Of a stretch of DNA of 36,454 bases, positions 16,665 through 24,420 are shown in pieces (within the stretch, counting starts at the first letter, position 1; every line of letters begins with the position of its first letter). A program made the position numbers and the translations under genes. The notes under the pieces are model-generated. The model ran no database searches and was not told the DNA's origin. It saw only the letters and a list, made by a program, of their open reading frames with translations. Source of the stretch: Brevundimonas diminuta 470-4 (lineage in GTDB: Bacteria > Pseudomonadota > Alphaproteobacteria > Caulobacterales > Caulobacteraceae); the NCBI GenBank assembly GCA_000318405.1, contig KB291777.1:1-36454 (forward strand), in the 5' to 3' direction.

Positions 16665-17270
16665 ATGATCATCATCGCCGGCCTGGGCAACCCCGGCCCC
16701 AAATACGAAAAGAACCGCCACAACATCGGCTTCATGGCCGTGGACGAGATCGCCAGCCGCTGGCGCTTCGGCCCGACGCGCGCCAAGTTCCAGTCCATCG
16801 TCGCCGACGGCGAGGTCGATGGGACCAAGGTCCTGCTGATGAAGCCCCAGACCTATATGAACGAGAGCGGCCGGGCCGTCGGCGAGGCGGCGCGCTTCTA
16901 CAAGGTGAAGCCCGAGCATGTGATCGTCTTCCACGACGAGATCGATCTGGCGCCCGGCCGCTTCCGCATGAAGAAGGGCGGCGGCGCTGCGGGTCAGAAC
17001 GGCGTCCGTAGCCTGATCAGCCACCTGGGCGCCGACTTCCGTCGCGCCCGCATGGGCATCGGCCATCCCGGCGATCCCCAGTTCGTCCACGCCCACGTCC
17101 TGGGCGACTTCCACAAGGCGGACAAGCCCTGGCTGGACGCCATGCTGCAGGCCTGCGCCGACGCCCTGCCCTTCGCCGTGGCCGGCGACGACGAACGCTA
17201 CCAGGGCGAAGTCATGCGCCTTGCCCCTGCGCCGAAGTTCAGCCCAAGGCAGGCGGCGCGCGGCGAGTAA
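16665..17270 (+). CDS. pth: Peptidyl-tRNA hydrolase
   Basis: 201 residues from ATG 16665. The enzyme frees tRNA from prematurely released peptidyl-tRNAs. The key residues are visible: N9 in GLGNPGP (6-12), catalytic H19 in NRHNIGF, N66 in TYMNESG and D94 in HDEIDL (90-95). In the GGGAAGQNGVRS stretch (105-116) the commonly seen histidine before the conserved Asn (His113 in E. coli) is Gln. Length is normal. It follows rplY in the conserved order, but ychF, often close by, is 7.7 kb further on. A perfect 10-bp hairpin follows the stop. Confidence 0.94.
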   Translation: MIIIAGLGNPGPKYEKNRHNIGFMAVDEIASRWRFGPTRAKFQSIVADGEVDGTKVLLMKPQTYMNESGRAVGEAARFYKVKPEHVIVFHDEIDLAPGRFRMKKGGGAAGQNGVRSLISHLGADFRRARMGIGHPGDPQFVHAHVLGDFHKADKPWLDAMLQACADALPFAVAGDDERYQGEVMRLAPAPKFSPRQAARGE

Positions 17271-17291
17271 CCCTCTCCCGCCGGGAGAGGG
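17271..17291. repeat. Perfect inverted repeat between convergent pth and DUF4139 gene
   Basis: CCCTCTCCCG (17271-17280) and CGGGAGAGGG (17282-17291) are perfect inverse copies separated by one base, directly after the pth stop. Without a T-run on either side it looks like a short REP-type transcript-end hairpin, related in style but not sequence-identical to the CCTTCTCCC repeats. Confidence 0.75.
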
Positions 17292-17301
17292 GCGCTGAGG
17301 C

Positions 17302-18918
17302 TCAATCCGTCGTCGTCCACGCCGCCTTCAGCGTCGTCGCGCTGTTCGCAGGCACGGTCAGCGTCCAGACCGGATAGCCGGTGTCATCCACCCGACTGCG
17401 CACCGACTGGCTGCGCATACGGAAGCCGCGCTGCATGGCGGCGTCGGCGACCAGTTCCACGGTGACCGCCTCGGAACGGGCGTTAGTGACGGTGGTCTCG
17501 ATTTCGGATCGCTGCGTCGTCACCGCTCCACGTCGGGAACTCTCGCTCTTCACCAGCCGCGTCTGCACCTGCACATCCGGCGACTCGCCGAAGTTCAGCC
17601 GCACCGGCAAACCCACGCCCTTGTCCTCGAAGCGGTCCTGACCGGCCAGCAGAACACCGCCCGCCCCGTCCGGTTGCATCACCGCCACCGAGCCGCCCGG
17701 CAGGGCCACGCCGAGCCCCGCGCGCGTCTCATTGCGCAGCTTCAGGACCACGCCCATCGGACGGGCTTCCTCGTCCTGGTCCAGCAGCTCGGCGCGATAG
17801 ACGCGCTCATAGGCCACGCCCTCGCGCTCCAGGAAGCGCACCTGCTTGGTCTGGCGCGCCGCGACGGTCGTCGGCTCGGGCAGGGTGTAGATCTTATAGT
17901 CGCCCAGTTCTCCCTGACGGGCGATCCGGTTGCCGGTAACGACGATGTCCTCGACAGCCGAGCGCATGGCCATAGGAGCGGGAGCGGGCATCCCCTGCAA
18001 AATCACCGGCGGACCGTTGTACTCGACGCGATCCTGTTTGTAGGTCGGTTCGAGCCCGCTGCCGAACGTCGTCGTGCCCTGCGGCCAGCACTGGTTCTGC
18101 TGATAGCGGACCAGAGGCTCGACCGGCGTGGTGCCCGCGTCCTTCCTCAGCGTGCCCGCCACCACCTGCACCGGGGCGTCGGGAAAGCCCGTGCCGCCGA
18201 AATTAGCCAGCGTCACCCACCCCGTCAGGTCCAGCGTGCCGTCACCCGGGTCCAGACGCGCCACATAGTCGGCCGACCACTGAAGCCCTGTCGTCAGATA
18301 GGCCAGCGTCACCGTGTGCCGCCCCGCCCGCTCGGCGCGCGTGCTAACCGAAAGGGTGGGCTGGTCGCCCAGCCCCTCGGGCACGCGGTCGAACACGACC
18401 CGCTCGGTCTGGCCAGAGCAGTCCAGCGCCTCGAACTGGCCGTCGATCTCCAGCACCGTTCCTTGGGCGCCCGCGCGGATCACGGCGGCCTTTTCGACCT
18501 GTTCGCCGGTCGCGGGATTGGTACGGACGACGCGCACCACCTCGCCGATGGATTTCTCCATCAGGCTGGCGGGCGACAGCAGGTCGAAGTCGGCGTTGCG
18601 CTCGACCACATGGGCGGGCAGGCCCTCCAGCACCGCGCTCTGCGGCACGACGCCGGTGGCCAGGCCGCGAAAGCGGATGATCCCTTCTCCGGCGGGAAGA
18701 TCGACCGTTCGCGTCTCAACGATCAGGGCCAGTCCCTGACGGTCCAGCCTGCTCCACGGCTGGCGCGACTGTTCCATCAGGGCGGCCGTGTCGACCGGCT
18801 GGTCGCGATAGATCACCACCGTCGCCCCGTCAGGACGCGCGGACACGCTTTCCGTCTGGGCCCAAACGGTGGGGGCCAGAAGGCTCAGCGCCGTGGTGAT
18901 CGCCAGAAGGCGGCGCAT
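17302..18918 (-). CDS. Secreted DUF4139 protein with embedded VVTG motif
   Basis: 538 residues from ATG 18918. A Sec signal peptide (1-20, VWA|Q) precedes a DUF4140-like N-terminal part. The DUF4139 core has YLTTGLQWSADYVARLD (207-223), LTGWVTLANFGGTGFPDA and QVVAG, then YTLPEPTTVAARQTKQV (about 344-360) and a C-terminal beta domain ending in TVPANSATTLKAAW. Between residues 322 and 336 it carries VEDIVVTGNRIARQG, a segment that looks like the stretch after the TonB box of outer membrane receptors and is absent from the neighbouring paralogue. DUF4139 function is unknown (some are called mucoidy inhibitor A). It is 3 bases after its paralogue, so both form one transcript. Confidence 0.87.
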   Translation of the reverse strand: MRRLLAITTALSLLAPTVWAQTESVSARPDGATVVIYRDQPVDTAALMEQSRQPWSRLDRQGLALIVETRTVDLPAGEGIIRFRGLATGVVPQSAVLEGLPAHVVERNADFDLLSPASLMEKSIGEVVRVVRTNPATGEQVEKAAVIRAGAQGTVLEIDGQFEALDCSGQTERVVFDRVPEGLGDQPTLSVSTRAERAGRHTVTLAYLTTGLQWSADYVARLDPGDGTLDLTGWVTLANFGGTGFPDAPVQVVAGTLRKDAGTTPVEPLVRYQQNQCWPQGTTTFGSGLEPTYKQDRVEYNGPPVILQGMPAPAPMAMRSAVEDIVVTGNRIARQGELGDYKIYTLPEPTTVAARQTKQVRFLEREGVAYERVYRAELLDQDEEARPMGVVLKLRNETRAGLGVALPGGSVAVMQPDGAGGVLLAGQDRFEDKGVGLPVRLNFGESPDVQVQTRLVKSESSRRGAVTTQRSEIETTVTNARSEAVTVELVADAAMQRGFRMRSQSVRSRVDDTGYPVWTLTVPANSATTLKAAWTTTD

Positions 18919-18921
18919 GGA

Positions 18922-20337
18922 TCAGCCGCCCGTGGTGATGGTCGCGGTCAGCTTGGTCTCGCCGTTGGCGGGCACCGGCACGCGCCAGACGATGGTGCGC
19001 GCATCGCGCATCTCGCCCGCGATGCTCTGGTCCGTCAGCTCAGTGTCGCGGCCCAGACCGCGCTGGCGCACCTCGACCGTCACCGGCTCGGGGCGGGCGT
19101 TGCGGACGGTGTATTCCATCGCATAGCGGGTGCGGAAATAGTCCACGAGGCGCTTCGACACCCGCTCGGACGAGACCAGGCGCGGCTGCACCGTCACGTC
19201 GAAGGCGTCGCCGGTCGTCACCACGATCTCGGAGCCGGCGGGCGAGTGGTCGACCTGGCTTTCACCGATGAAGCGCGGCTCGCCCGCCTCGTCCTTCACA
19301 TAGACGCGGATCACGCCCGCAGGCAGGGCGCGCGCGGCGGCGCCGGATCCGTTGGCGAAGATGACCCCGACCTCGGCCGCGATCGGCTGTTCGGCGGTGG
19401 AGAAGCCGTTGATGACCCGCAGATAACGCTTGGTCGCCGGCACGCCGGCCGCGTCGATCAGCCCGACCTGCTTGGTCTGATTGTTGGCAACGGTGACTGC
19501 CTCAGGCAGCGGATAGACATAAACGTCGGCCAGAGCGCCTTCTCCGCCCGACTGGGTTCCATTGCCGCGCACGCCGCCGCCGCGAACCGGCTGGCGCGGA
19601 TTATAGCCGCCCTGATTGCCGATCAGATTGACGTCGCCCGCCACCACCCGCGTCTGGGCATTGCTGAACGTCGCGCCGGAGTTGTTCGTCAGCGTCACCC
19701 AGCCGGTCAGGTCCAGCTTGCCCGCCTTCTCGTCGAAACGGGCCACATAGTCCGCCTTCCACGTCAGACCACTGGTCAGATAGGACAGCGTCGTCTCGCG
19801 CCGCCCTGCCCCCTGGGCGTCCAGCGTCACGCTGAGCGTCGGGCGCGGGCGCAGGTTCTGCGGCACCTGGTCGAAGATGACGCGCGTCGGCACGCCGTCG
19901 TCGCGCAACACCTCGATGCGGTTGCCGATCTGCAGCACCACGCCCTGATTCGCCGCCAGCACGCGGGCGCGCTCGGTCGTCTGCGCGCCAGAGCCGGGGT
20001 TGGTGCGGACGATGCCGATCTCATTGCCGACCGCGCTTTCCATCAGCTTGCCCGGCGTCAGCAGGTCATAGTCGAAGTTCTGCTCGACCACCGACAGGCC
20101 GCGCCCCGACAGGCCGACCGTCTCGGGCCGGATGCTGGCCGAAACGCCCGGAAACTCCTGACGCGAGCGCCCGGCGGGCACGTTCAGGTTCCGCACGTCC
20201 TCCACCAGGGCGATGTTCTGATTATAGACCGTCAGGGAAACGCGGTCGGGGCCGCCCGGCCCCTCCTCTACCTGTTGCGCGTTTGCGGGCGCCGCGAGAA
20301 GCAGGGCGAGAGCGAAAGGTCCGATGGCGCGGATCAT
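18922..20337 (-). CDS. Secreted DUF4139 protein (first of a tandem pair)
   Basis: 471 residues from ATG 20337, with GAGGA five bases upstream. The signal peptide is cut after ANA (about residue 20). The core motifs parallel the downstream gene: YLTSGLTWKADYVARFD, LTGWVTLTNNSGATFSNA, VVAGDVNL, and VYPLPEAVTVANNQTKQVGL, and the C-terminus ends in VPVPANGETKLTATITTGG. The position of the VVTG insertion in the paralogue is occupied here by a Gly/Asn/Arg-rich loop. Periplasmic or outer-membrane-associated location is inferred from the signal. Function unknown. It diverges from the copper operon across a 131-base gap, which may mean shared regulation. Confidence 0.88.
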   Translation of the reverse strand: MIRAIGPFALALLLAAPANAQQVEEGPGGPDRVSLTVYNQNIALVEDVRNLNVPAGRSRQEFPGVSASIRPETVGLSGRGLSVVEQNFDYDLLTPGKLMESAVGNEIGIVRTNPGSGAQTTERARVLAANQGVVLQIGNRIEVLRDDGVPTRVIFDQVPQNLRPRPTLSVTLDAQGAGRRETTLSYLTSGLTWKADYVARFDEKAGKLDLTGWVTLTNNSGATFSNAQTRVVAGDVNLIGNQGGYNPRQPVRGGGVRGNGTQSGGEGALADVYVYPLPEAVTVANNQTKQVGLIDAAGVPATKRYLRVINGFSTAEQPIAAEVGVIFANGSGAAARALPAGVIRVYVKDEAGEPRFIGESQVDHSPAGSEIVVTTGDAFDVTVQPRLVSSERVSKRLVDYFRTRYAMEYTVRNARPEPVTVEVRQRGLGRDTELTDQSIAGEMRDARTIVWRVPVPANGETKLTATITTGG

Positions 20338-20361
20338 GCGTATCCTCGATGACTGTTCGAC

Positions 20362-20404
20362 CGCTACGCTGGCACGGGAAAAGCGGCATTGTCGAGGCGT
20401 AGCG
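20362..20404. promoter_or_regulatory. 8-bp inverted repeat in the DUF4139/copper operon divergent region
   Basis: CGCTACGC (20362-20369) and GCGTAGCG (20397-20404) are perfect inverse copies 27 bases apart. They lie near the DUF4139 start and upstream of the CueR-like dyad, where a regulator could bind or a leader hairpin could form. No factor is known to me for this sequence. Confidence 0.4.
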
Positions 20405-20432
20405 CGACCCCGCGTCGCCCCTGACCAGTCTG

Positions 20433-20457
20433 GCTTCCCCGTGTGGGAAGGTTTAAG
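20433..20457 (+). promoter_or_regulatory. CueR/HmrR-like copper operator and -10 of the copper operon
   Basis: The dyad GCTTCCC-CGTGT-GGGAAGG (20433-20451) has the 7-5-7 layout of MerR-family copper-regulator (CueR/HmrR) sites, whose arms are CCTTCCC/GGGAAGG, with one mismatch in the left arm. TTTAAG follows directly (20452-20457) where the -10 of such promoters lies. The -35 position is a poor match, as usual for MerR-type promoters. Transcription would start only a few bases before the GTG at 20469. Confidence 0.55.
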
Positions 20458-20468
20458 GGGCCTGCATC

Positions 20469-20855
20469 GTGACCCGCTCTCAGGCAGAAAACTGGTCGAC
20501 CTGGCGCTCGCTGGCCTTCCTGGCCGCGACGTTCGCCATCGTGATCGGCAGCCTGATGCCGTTCGCGGCTCTGGCCGCCTCCACGCCCGGCCAGCCCATC
20601 GTCATCTGCTCGGCCGATGGTCCCCAGACCATTCAGTCCGGCGGCGTCGACGGCCCGATCAAGGCCGAGATGGGCGCCAAATGCGCCGCCTGCGTCATGC
20701 CTCTGCTGGCCGCCCTGCCTGCGCCTCCTGCGCCGGAGCCGGCGCCGGTCGTGCGTCTGACGCAGGCCGTCGTCTACGCCCCCTTCACCGCCAGCCTCCC
20801 GCCCCCGGCCCGCGCCCCGCCGCGCCCGCCGTCACGCGCCCCGCCTCACGCCTGA
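20469..20855 (+). CDS. DUF2946-like small cysteine protein (copper-associated)
   Basis: 128 residues from GTG 20469; only 11 bases separate it from the presumed -10, so translation may be leaderless. A hydrophobic segment (about 15-37, ending FAALAAS) is a signal peptide or N-terminal anchor. Then come ICSADG (about 46-51) and, after a 20-residue loop, KCAACVMPLL (about 71-80). This resembles the DUF2946 layout (single Cys near a Gly-rich loop, then C-x2-C), a small family found with copper-responsive TonB receptors. The C-terminal third is Pro/Ala/Arg-rich and of low complexity. Metal binding by the three cysteines is inference. It is the first gene of the copper operon. Confidence 0.7.
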   Translation: MTRSQAENWSTWRSLAFLAATFAIVIGSLMPFAALAASTPGQPIVICSADGPQTIQSGGVDGPIKAEMGAKCAACVMPLLAALPAPPAPEPAPVVRLTQAVVYAPFTASLPPPARAPPRPPSRAPPHA

Positions 20856-20930
20856 AAACCAGACCTATCGACGCCGCGCGCCTGCTGAAGGCCTACGCGG
20901 CCTTGCTTCTGTTTTCAGGATTTCATCTCC

Positions 20931-23000
20931 ATGTCTCTCAAGACCGCTGCGGCGCCGTGCGCCCTGCTGATCGGCGCCTGCCTAGCGCCCTCCCTCGCCC
21001 ACGCCGACGCCCTGCCCGGCGCTGACAGCCCCACCGTCGTCGACAGCATCATCGTCACCGGCCGCCGCAACGCCGAAGATCCGGCCGTCGTGGCCGAGGC
21101 CCGCGATCGCCTCAGCCGCACGCCCGGCGCCGTCGCCGTGGTGTCGGCCGAAAGCTATTCCGACCGCTTCGTGCAGGGCTTTTCCGACACTCTTCGCAAC
21201 GTCCCCGGCGTACTGGCGCAGAAACGGTTCGGCGAGGAAAGCCGCCTGTCGATTCGCGGCTCGGGCATCGCCCAGGGCTTCCACCAGCGCGGCGTCCTGT
21301 TCGCCCAGGACGGCGTGCCTTTCGCCGACGCCGACGGCTTTTCCGACTTCCAGAGCGTGGACTCCCTCAGCGCCCGCTATGTCGAGGTGTGGAAGGGCGC
21401 CAACACCCTGCGCTTCGGCGGGGCGCAACTGGGCGGCGCCATCAACCTCGTCACCCCGACCGGCCGCACGGCGCGTCAGCGCGCCCTGATGCAGATCGAG
21501 GGCGGCAGTTACGGCTTCGTGCGCGCCCACGGCGCCGTCGCCGAGACCTATGGCGACTGGGATGTCTATGCCGCCGTCACGGCCATGCAGGGCGACGGCT
21601 GGCGCGACCACAGCAAACAGTCGCAAGGCCGCCTGACCGTCAATGCGGGCCGTTCCTTCGGCGAAGACCGCGAGGTGCGCCTGATCGCCCAGGCCGCCGA
21701 CATCAAACAGGATATGCCCGGCTCCCTGACCCTGGAAGAAGCCCTGAACACGCCGCGCAAGGCCGCCGCCAGCGCCCTGTCCGGCGATCAGGCCCGCGAC
21801 CTGACGGTCAAGCGGCTGACGCTGCAGACCCGCTGGCGCTTCAATGAATCCACCCTGTTCGAGGGCGCGATCTGGGGCTGGGAGAAGTCGCTGTATCACC
21901 CGATCTTCCAGGTGATGGATCAGGACAGCACGACGCGCGGCGCCTTCGCCCGCATCGACTGGACCGGCCATGTCGGCGGCCTGCGCGCCGACGCCTTCTA
22001 CGGCTTCTCGTGGCGCGAGGGAGAGGTCGAGGCCCTGCGCTATGTGAACCTGGCGGGTCAGCGCGGCGCCAAGACCGCCGACGCGCGTCAGGACGCCTCC
22101 GGTCTGGACGTCTTCGCCGAAGGGCGGCTGTTCGTGACCGACCAGCTGGCCCTGGTCGCAGGCGGCTCATGGGGGCGCGCCACGCGCGATTATCTGGACC
22201 GCATGACCCCGGCCAACGACGCCAGCCGCGACTATGAGTGGTTTTCGCCGCGTCTGGGCCTGTTGTGGGAAGCCGAGGACGGCGCCCAGGTCTTCGCCAA
22301 CCTGACCCGCTCGGTCGAACCGCCGACCTATGGCGCCCTGGTGCAGGCGCCGCTGACCGGCTTCACCCCGGTCGAGGTTCAGGACGCCTGGACCGGCGAG
22401 ATCGGCACGCGCGGCCGTCATGGACCTCTGGCCTGGGATCTGGTCGCCTATCGCAGCCGGATCGAGGGCGAGATGCTGAACTTCATCACCGGCCCCGACA
22501 TTCCCGCCGCCACCTTCAACGCCAAAAAGACCATCCACCAAGGCGTCGAGGCCGGGCTGGACTGGACCCTGCCGGTCGAACTGGCGGACGGGTCGCTGAT
22601 GCTGCGTCAGGTCTATAACTGGAGCGACTTCCGCTTCGACGGCGACGCGCGCTGGGGCGACAACCGCCTGCCGGTCGTGCCTGAGCACCAATACCGGGCC
22701 GAACTGACGTGGCGCCATCCGACGGGCGTCTTCGTCACCCCCTCGGTAGAGTGGCGGCTGTCCAGCCCCTATGTCGACTACGCCAACACCATGAAGGCTC
22801 CGGACTACGTCGTGCTGGGCCTGACCGGCGGCTTCAGCATCGGCCCGAACGCCTCAGTCTACATCGACGCGCGCAACCTGACCGACAAGCGCTACGTCGG
22901 CGAATTCTCGGCTGTGACGGACGCCAGCACAACACAGACGGCCGTCTTCTTCCCCGGCGAGGGCCGTTCGGTCTTCATCGGCCTGCGGTTGGCCTACTGA
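20931..23000 (+). CDS. TonB-dependent outer membrane receptor (probable copper/metal uptake)
   Basis: 689 residues from ATG 20931 with AGGA upstream. A signal peptide is cut after AHA (residue 25). VVDSIIVTGRR (about 36-46) opens the plug domain, which includes SDTLRNVPGVLAQKRFG, LSIRGSG, VLFAQDGVPF, and YVEVWKGANTLRFGGAQLGGA-type plug motifs (about 75-165). The remainder alternates short strands typical of a 22-strand barrel, with NLTRSVEPPTYG, YRAELTW and DARNLTDKRYVGEF, and ends LRLAY. The family imports metal complexes with TonB energy. Copper as substrate is inferred from its neighbours (DUF2946-like, PepSY, PCu(A)C) and the CueR-like site; an iron-siderophore role remains possible. Its stop overlaps the PepSY ATG. 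Confidence 0.88.
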   Translation: MSLKTAAAPCALLIGACLAPSLAHADALPGADSPTVVDSIIVTGRRNAEDPAVVAEARDRLSRTPGAVAVVSAESYSDRFVQGFSDTLRNVPGVLAQKRFGEESRLSIRGSGIAQGFHQRGVLFAQDGVPFADADGFSDFQSVDSLSARYVEVWKGANTLRFGGAQLGGAINLVTPTGRTARQRALMQIEGGSYGFVRAHGAVAETYGDWDVYAAVTAMQGDGWRDHSKQSQGRLTVNAGRSFGEDREVRLIAQAADIKQDMPGSLTLEEALNTPRKAAASALSGDQARDLTVKRLTLQTRWRFNESTLFEGAIWGWEKSLYHPIFQVMDQDSTTRGAFARIDWTGHVGGLRADAFYGFSWREGEVEALRYVNLAGQRGAKTADARQDASGLDVFAEGRLFVTDQLALVAGGSWGRATRDYLDRMTPANDASRDYEWFSPRLGLLWEAEDGAQVFANLTRSVEPPTYGALVQAPLTGFTPVEVQDAWTGEIGTRGRHGPLAWDLVAYRSRIEGEMLNFITGPDIPAATFNAKKTIHQGVEAGLDWTLPVELADGSLMLRQVYNWSDFRFDGDARWGDNRLPVVPEHQYRAELTWRHPTGVFVTPSVEWRLSSPYVDYANTMKAPDYVVLGLTGGFSIGPNASVYIDARNLTDKRYVGEFSAVTDASTTQTAVFFPGEGRSVFIGLRLAY

Positions 23001-24406
23001 TGACCGTCTCTCTCAAGAACAAGGCGCCGGACATGATGTCCGGCGCCTATCGGACCGTCTGGCGCTGGCACTTCTACGCCGGAGTGCTGGTCATGCCGTT
23101 CCTGATGCTGCTGACGCTGACGGGCGGCCTCTATCTGTTCAAGGACGAGATCGACCACGCCGTCTATCGCTCCATGATCGAGGTTCCGGTCAGCGCTCAG
23201 CAGGCCGATCCCGATCAGTGGCTGGCCGCCGCCGCCCGCGCGGGCGAAGGCCGGGCAGCGAATGTGCTGGTGCCTGACCGCGCCGATCAGGCCGTGCGCG
23301 TGCGCGTCGACCGGCCCGACGGCGCCCAGCGCACCGTCTTCGTCGATCCGCATACGGCCACGGCCACCGGCGTCACCGCCTATGGCGGCGTGACCGAGAC
23401 GATCAAGAAGCTGCACTCCCTCAGCCTGTTCGGCGGCCCGATCGGGACGGCGCTGAACATTCTGGTCGAGATCGTCGCGGGCTGGGCCATCATCCTGTGC
23501 GCCACCGGCCTCTATCTGTGGTGGCCGCGCCGCCGCGCCGGCGCCGTGCTGAAGCCCAGCGAGACGGACGCCCGTCGACGTCCCTTCTGGCGCGATGTCC
23601 ACGCCCTGACCGGCTTCTACGTCGGCGGAGTGATCATCTTCCTCGCGGCCACGGGGATGCCGTGGTCGGCCGTCTGGGGCGATCAGTTCATGGGCGTCAT
23701 GCGCGGCACCGGACTGGGCCGCCCGCCCGCGCCCGCCGCCGCCAGCTCCTGGAGCCATGCCAAGCCTCACGACGCCCCGGCAGGCGTGGGCTGGACGCTG
23801 GAGAACGCAGTCCTGTCCGCCGATGATCACACGACGCATGGTCACGGACATGACCACAGCCCGGCCGCCGCCCCCAGCCTGCGCCGCGTCCTTCAAACAA
23901 CGCGCGAGCAAGGCCTGCTCCGGCCCTTCACCGTCAGCATCCCCCAATCCTCCGACCTAGCCTGGACCGTCGCCCGCCAGACTCGCAAGGCCGAGGACGC
24001 CCGGAGCCTCTATGTCGACGGCGTCAGCGGGGCGGTGAAAGCCGACCTGCGCTGGAGCCAGTTCGGCGTCATGGCCAAGGGCTTTGAATGGGGCATCGCC
24101 GTCCATCAGGGGATGCAATACGGCTGGATCAATCGCATCGTCATGCTGATCGGCTGCATCGCCGTCTGGCTGCTGGCGATCAGCGGCCTGATCATGTGGT
24201 GGAAGCGCCGCCCGCCCAGCCTGTCGCGACGCAATTCCAGCGCCCCGCCCGCTCCGCCCGGTCCGCGCGCGAGAATCGCCGTGCTGTGCATCGTCATCCC
24301 GCTGTCCATCCTCTATCCCTTGACGGGACTGAGCCTCGTGGCCGCCCTGCTGCTCGACCGAGCGGTGCGTGCGTTCACCCGGCCCAAGCCCGTCGCAGCC
24401 TCTTGA
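23000..24406 (+). CDS. PepSY-associated membrane protein with a His-rich loop
   Basis: 468 residues. The ATG at 23000 overlaps the receptor stop (TGATG); the upstream open frame lies inside the receptor gene. Membrane segments are visible at about 25-47, 152-175, 203-222, 370-392 and 435-455, with PepSY-type periplasmic parts between, as in the PiuB/PepSY-TM family coupled to TonB receptors. HAV and WRWHFYAG (21-28), LHSLSLFG, FWRDVHALTGFYVG and VHQGMQYGWINRI hold histidines typical of the family, which may bind heme for reduction of imported metal. In the large loop, DDHTTHGHGHDH (275-286) adds five closely spaced histidines. Role: inner-membrane partner of the receptor, perhaps a copper reductase or copper ligand (inference). 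Confidence 0.87.
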   Translation: MTVSLKNKAPDMMSGAYRTVWRWHFYAGVLVMPFLMLLTLTGGLYLFKDEIDHAVYRSMIEVPVSAQQADPDQWLAAAARAGEGRAANVLVPDRADQAVRVRVDRPDGAQRTVFVDPHTATATGVTAYGGVTETIKKLHSLSLFGGPIGTALNILVEIVAGWAIILCATGLYLWWPRRRAGAVLKPSETDARRRPFWRDVHALTGFYVGGVIIFLAATGMPWSAVWGDQFMGVMRGTGLGRPPAPAAASSWSHAKPHDAPAGVGWTLENAVLSADDHTTHGHGHDHSPAAAPSLRRVLQTTREQGLLRPFTVSIPQSSDLAWTVARQTRKAEDARSLYVDGVSGAVKADLRWSQFGVMAKGFEWGIAVHQGMQYGWINRIVMLIGCIAVWLLAISGLIMWWKRRPPSLSRRNSSAPPAPPGPRARIAVLCIVIPLSILYPLTGLSLVAALLLDRAVRAFTRPKPVAAS

Positions 24407-24420
24407 TAAGGAGCTTCAAC

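Noticed and set aside
17674..20352. Plus-strand open frame of 892 codons
   Set aside because: Antisense shadow of the two DUF4139 genes; the GC-rich codon pattern leaves the mirror frame open, and it has no start signal or known motif.
22994..23947. 317-codon minus-strand frame
   Set aside because: Antisense to the PepSY gene; composition-driven shadow.
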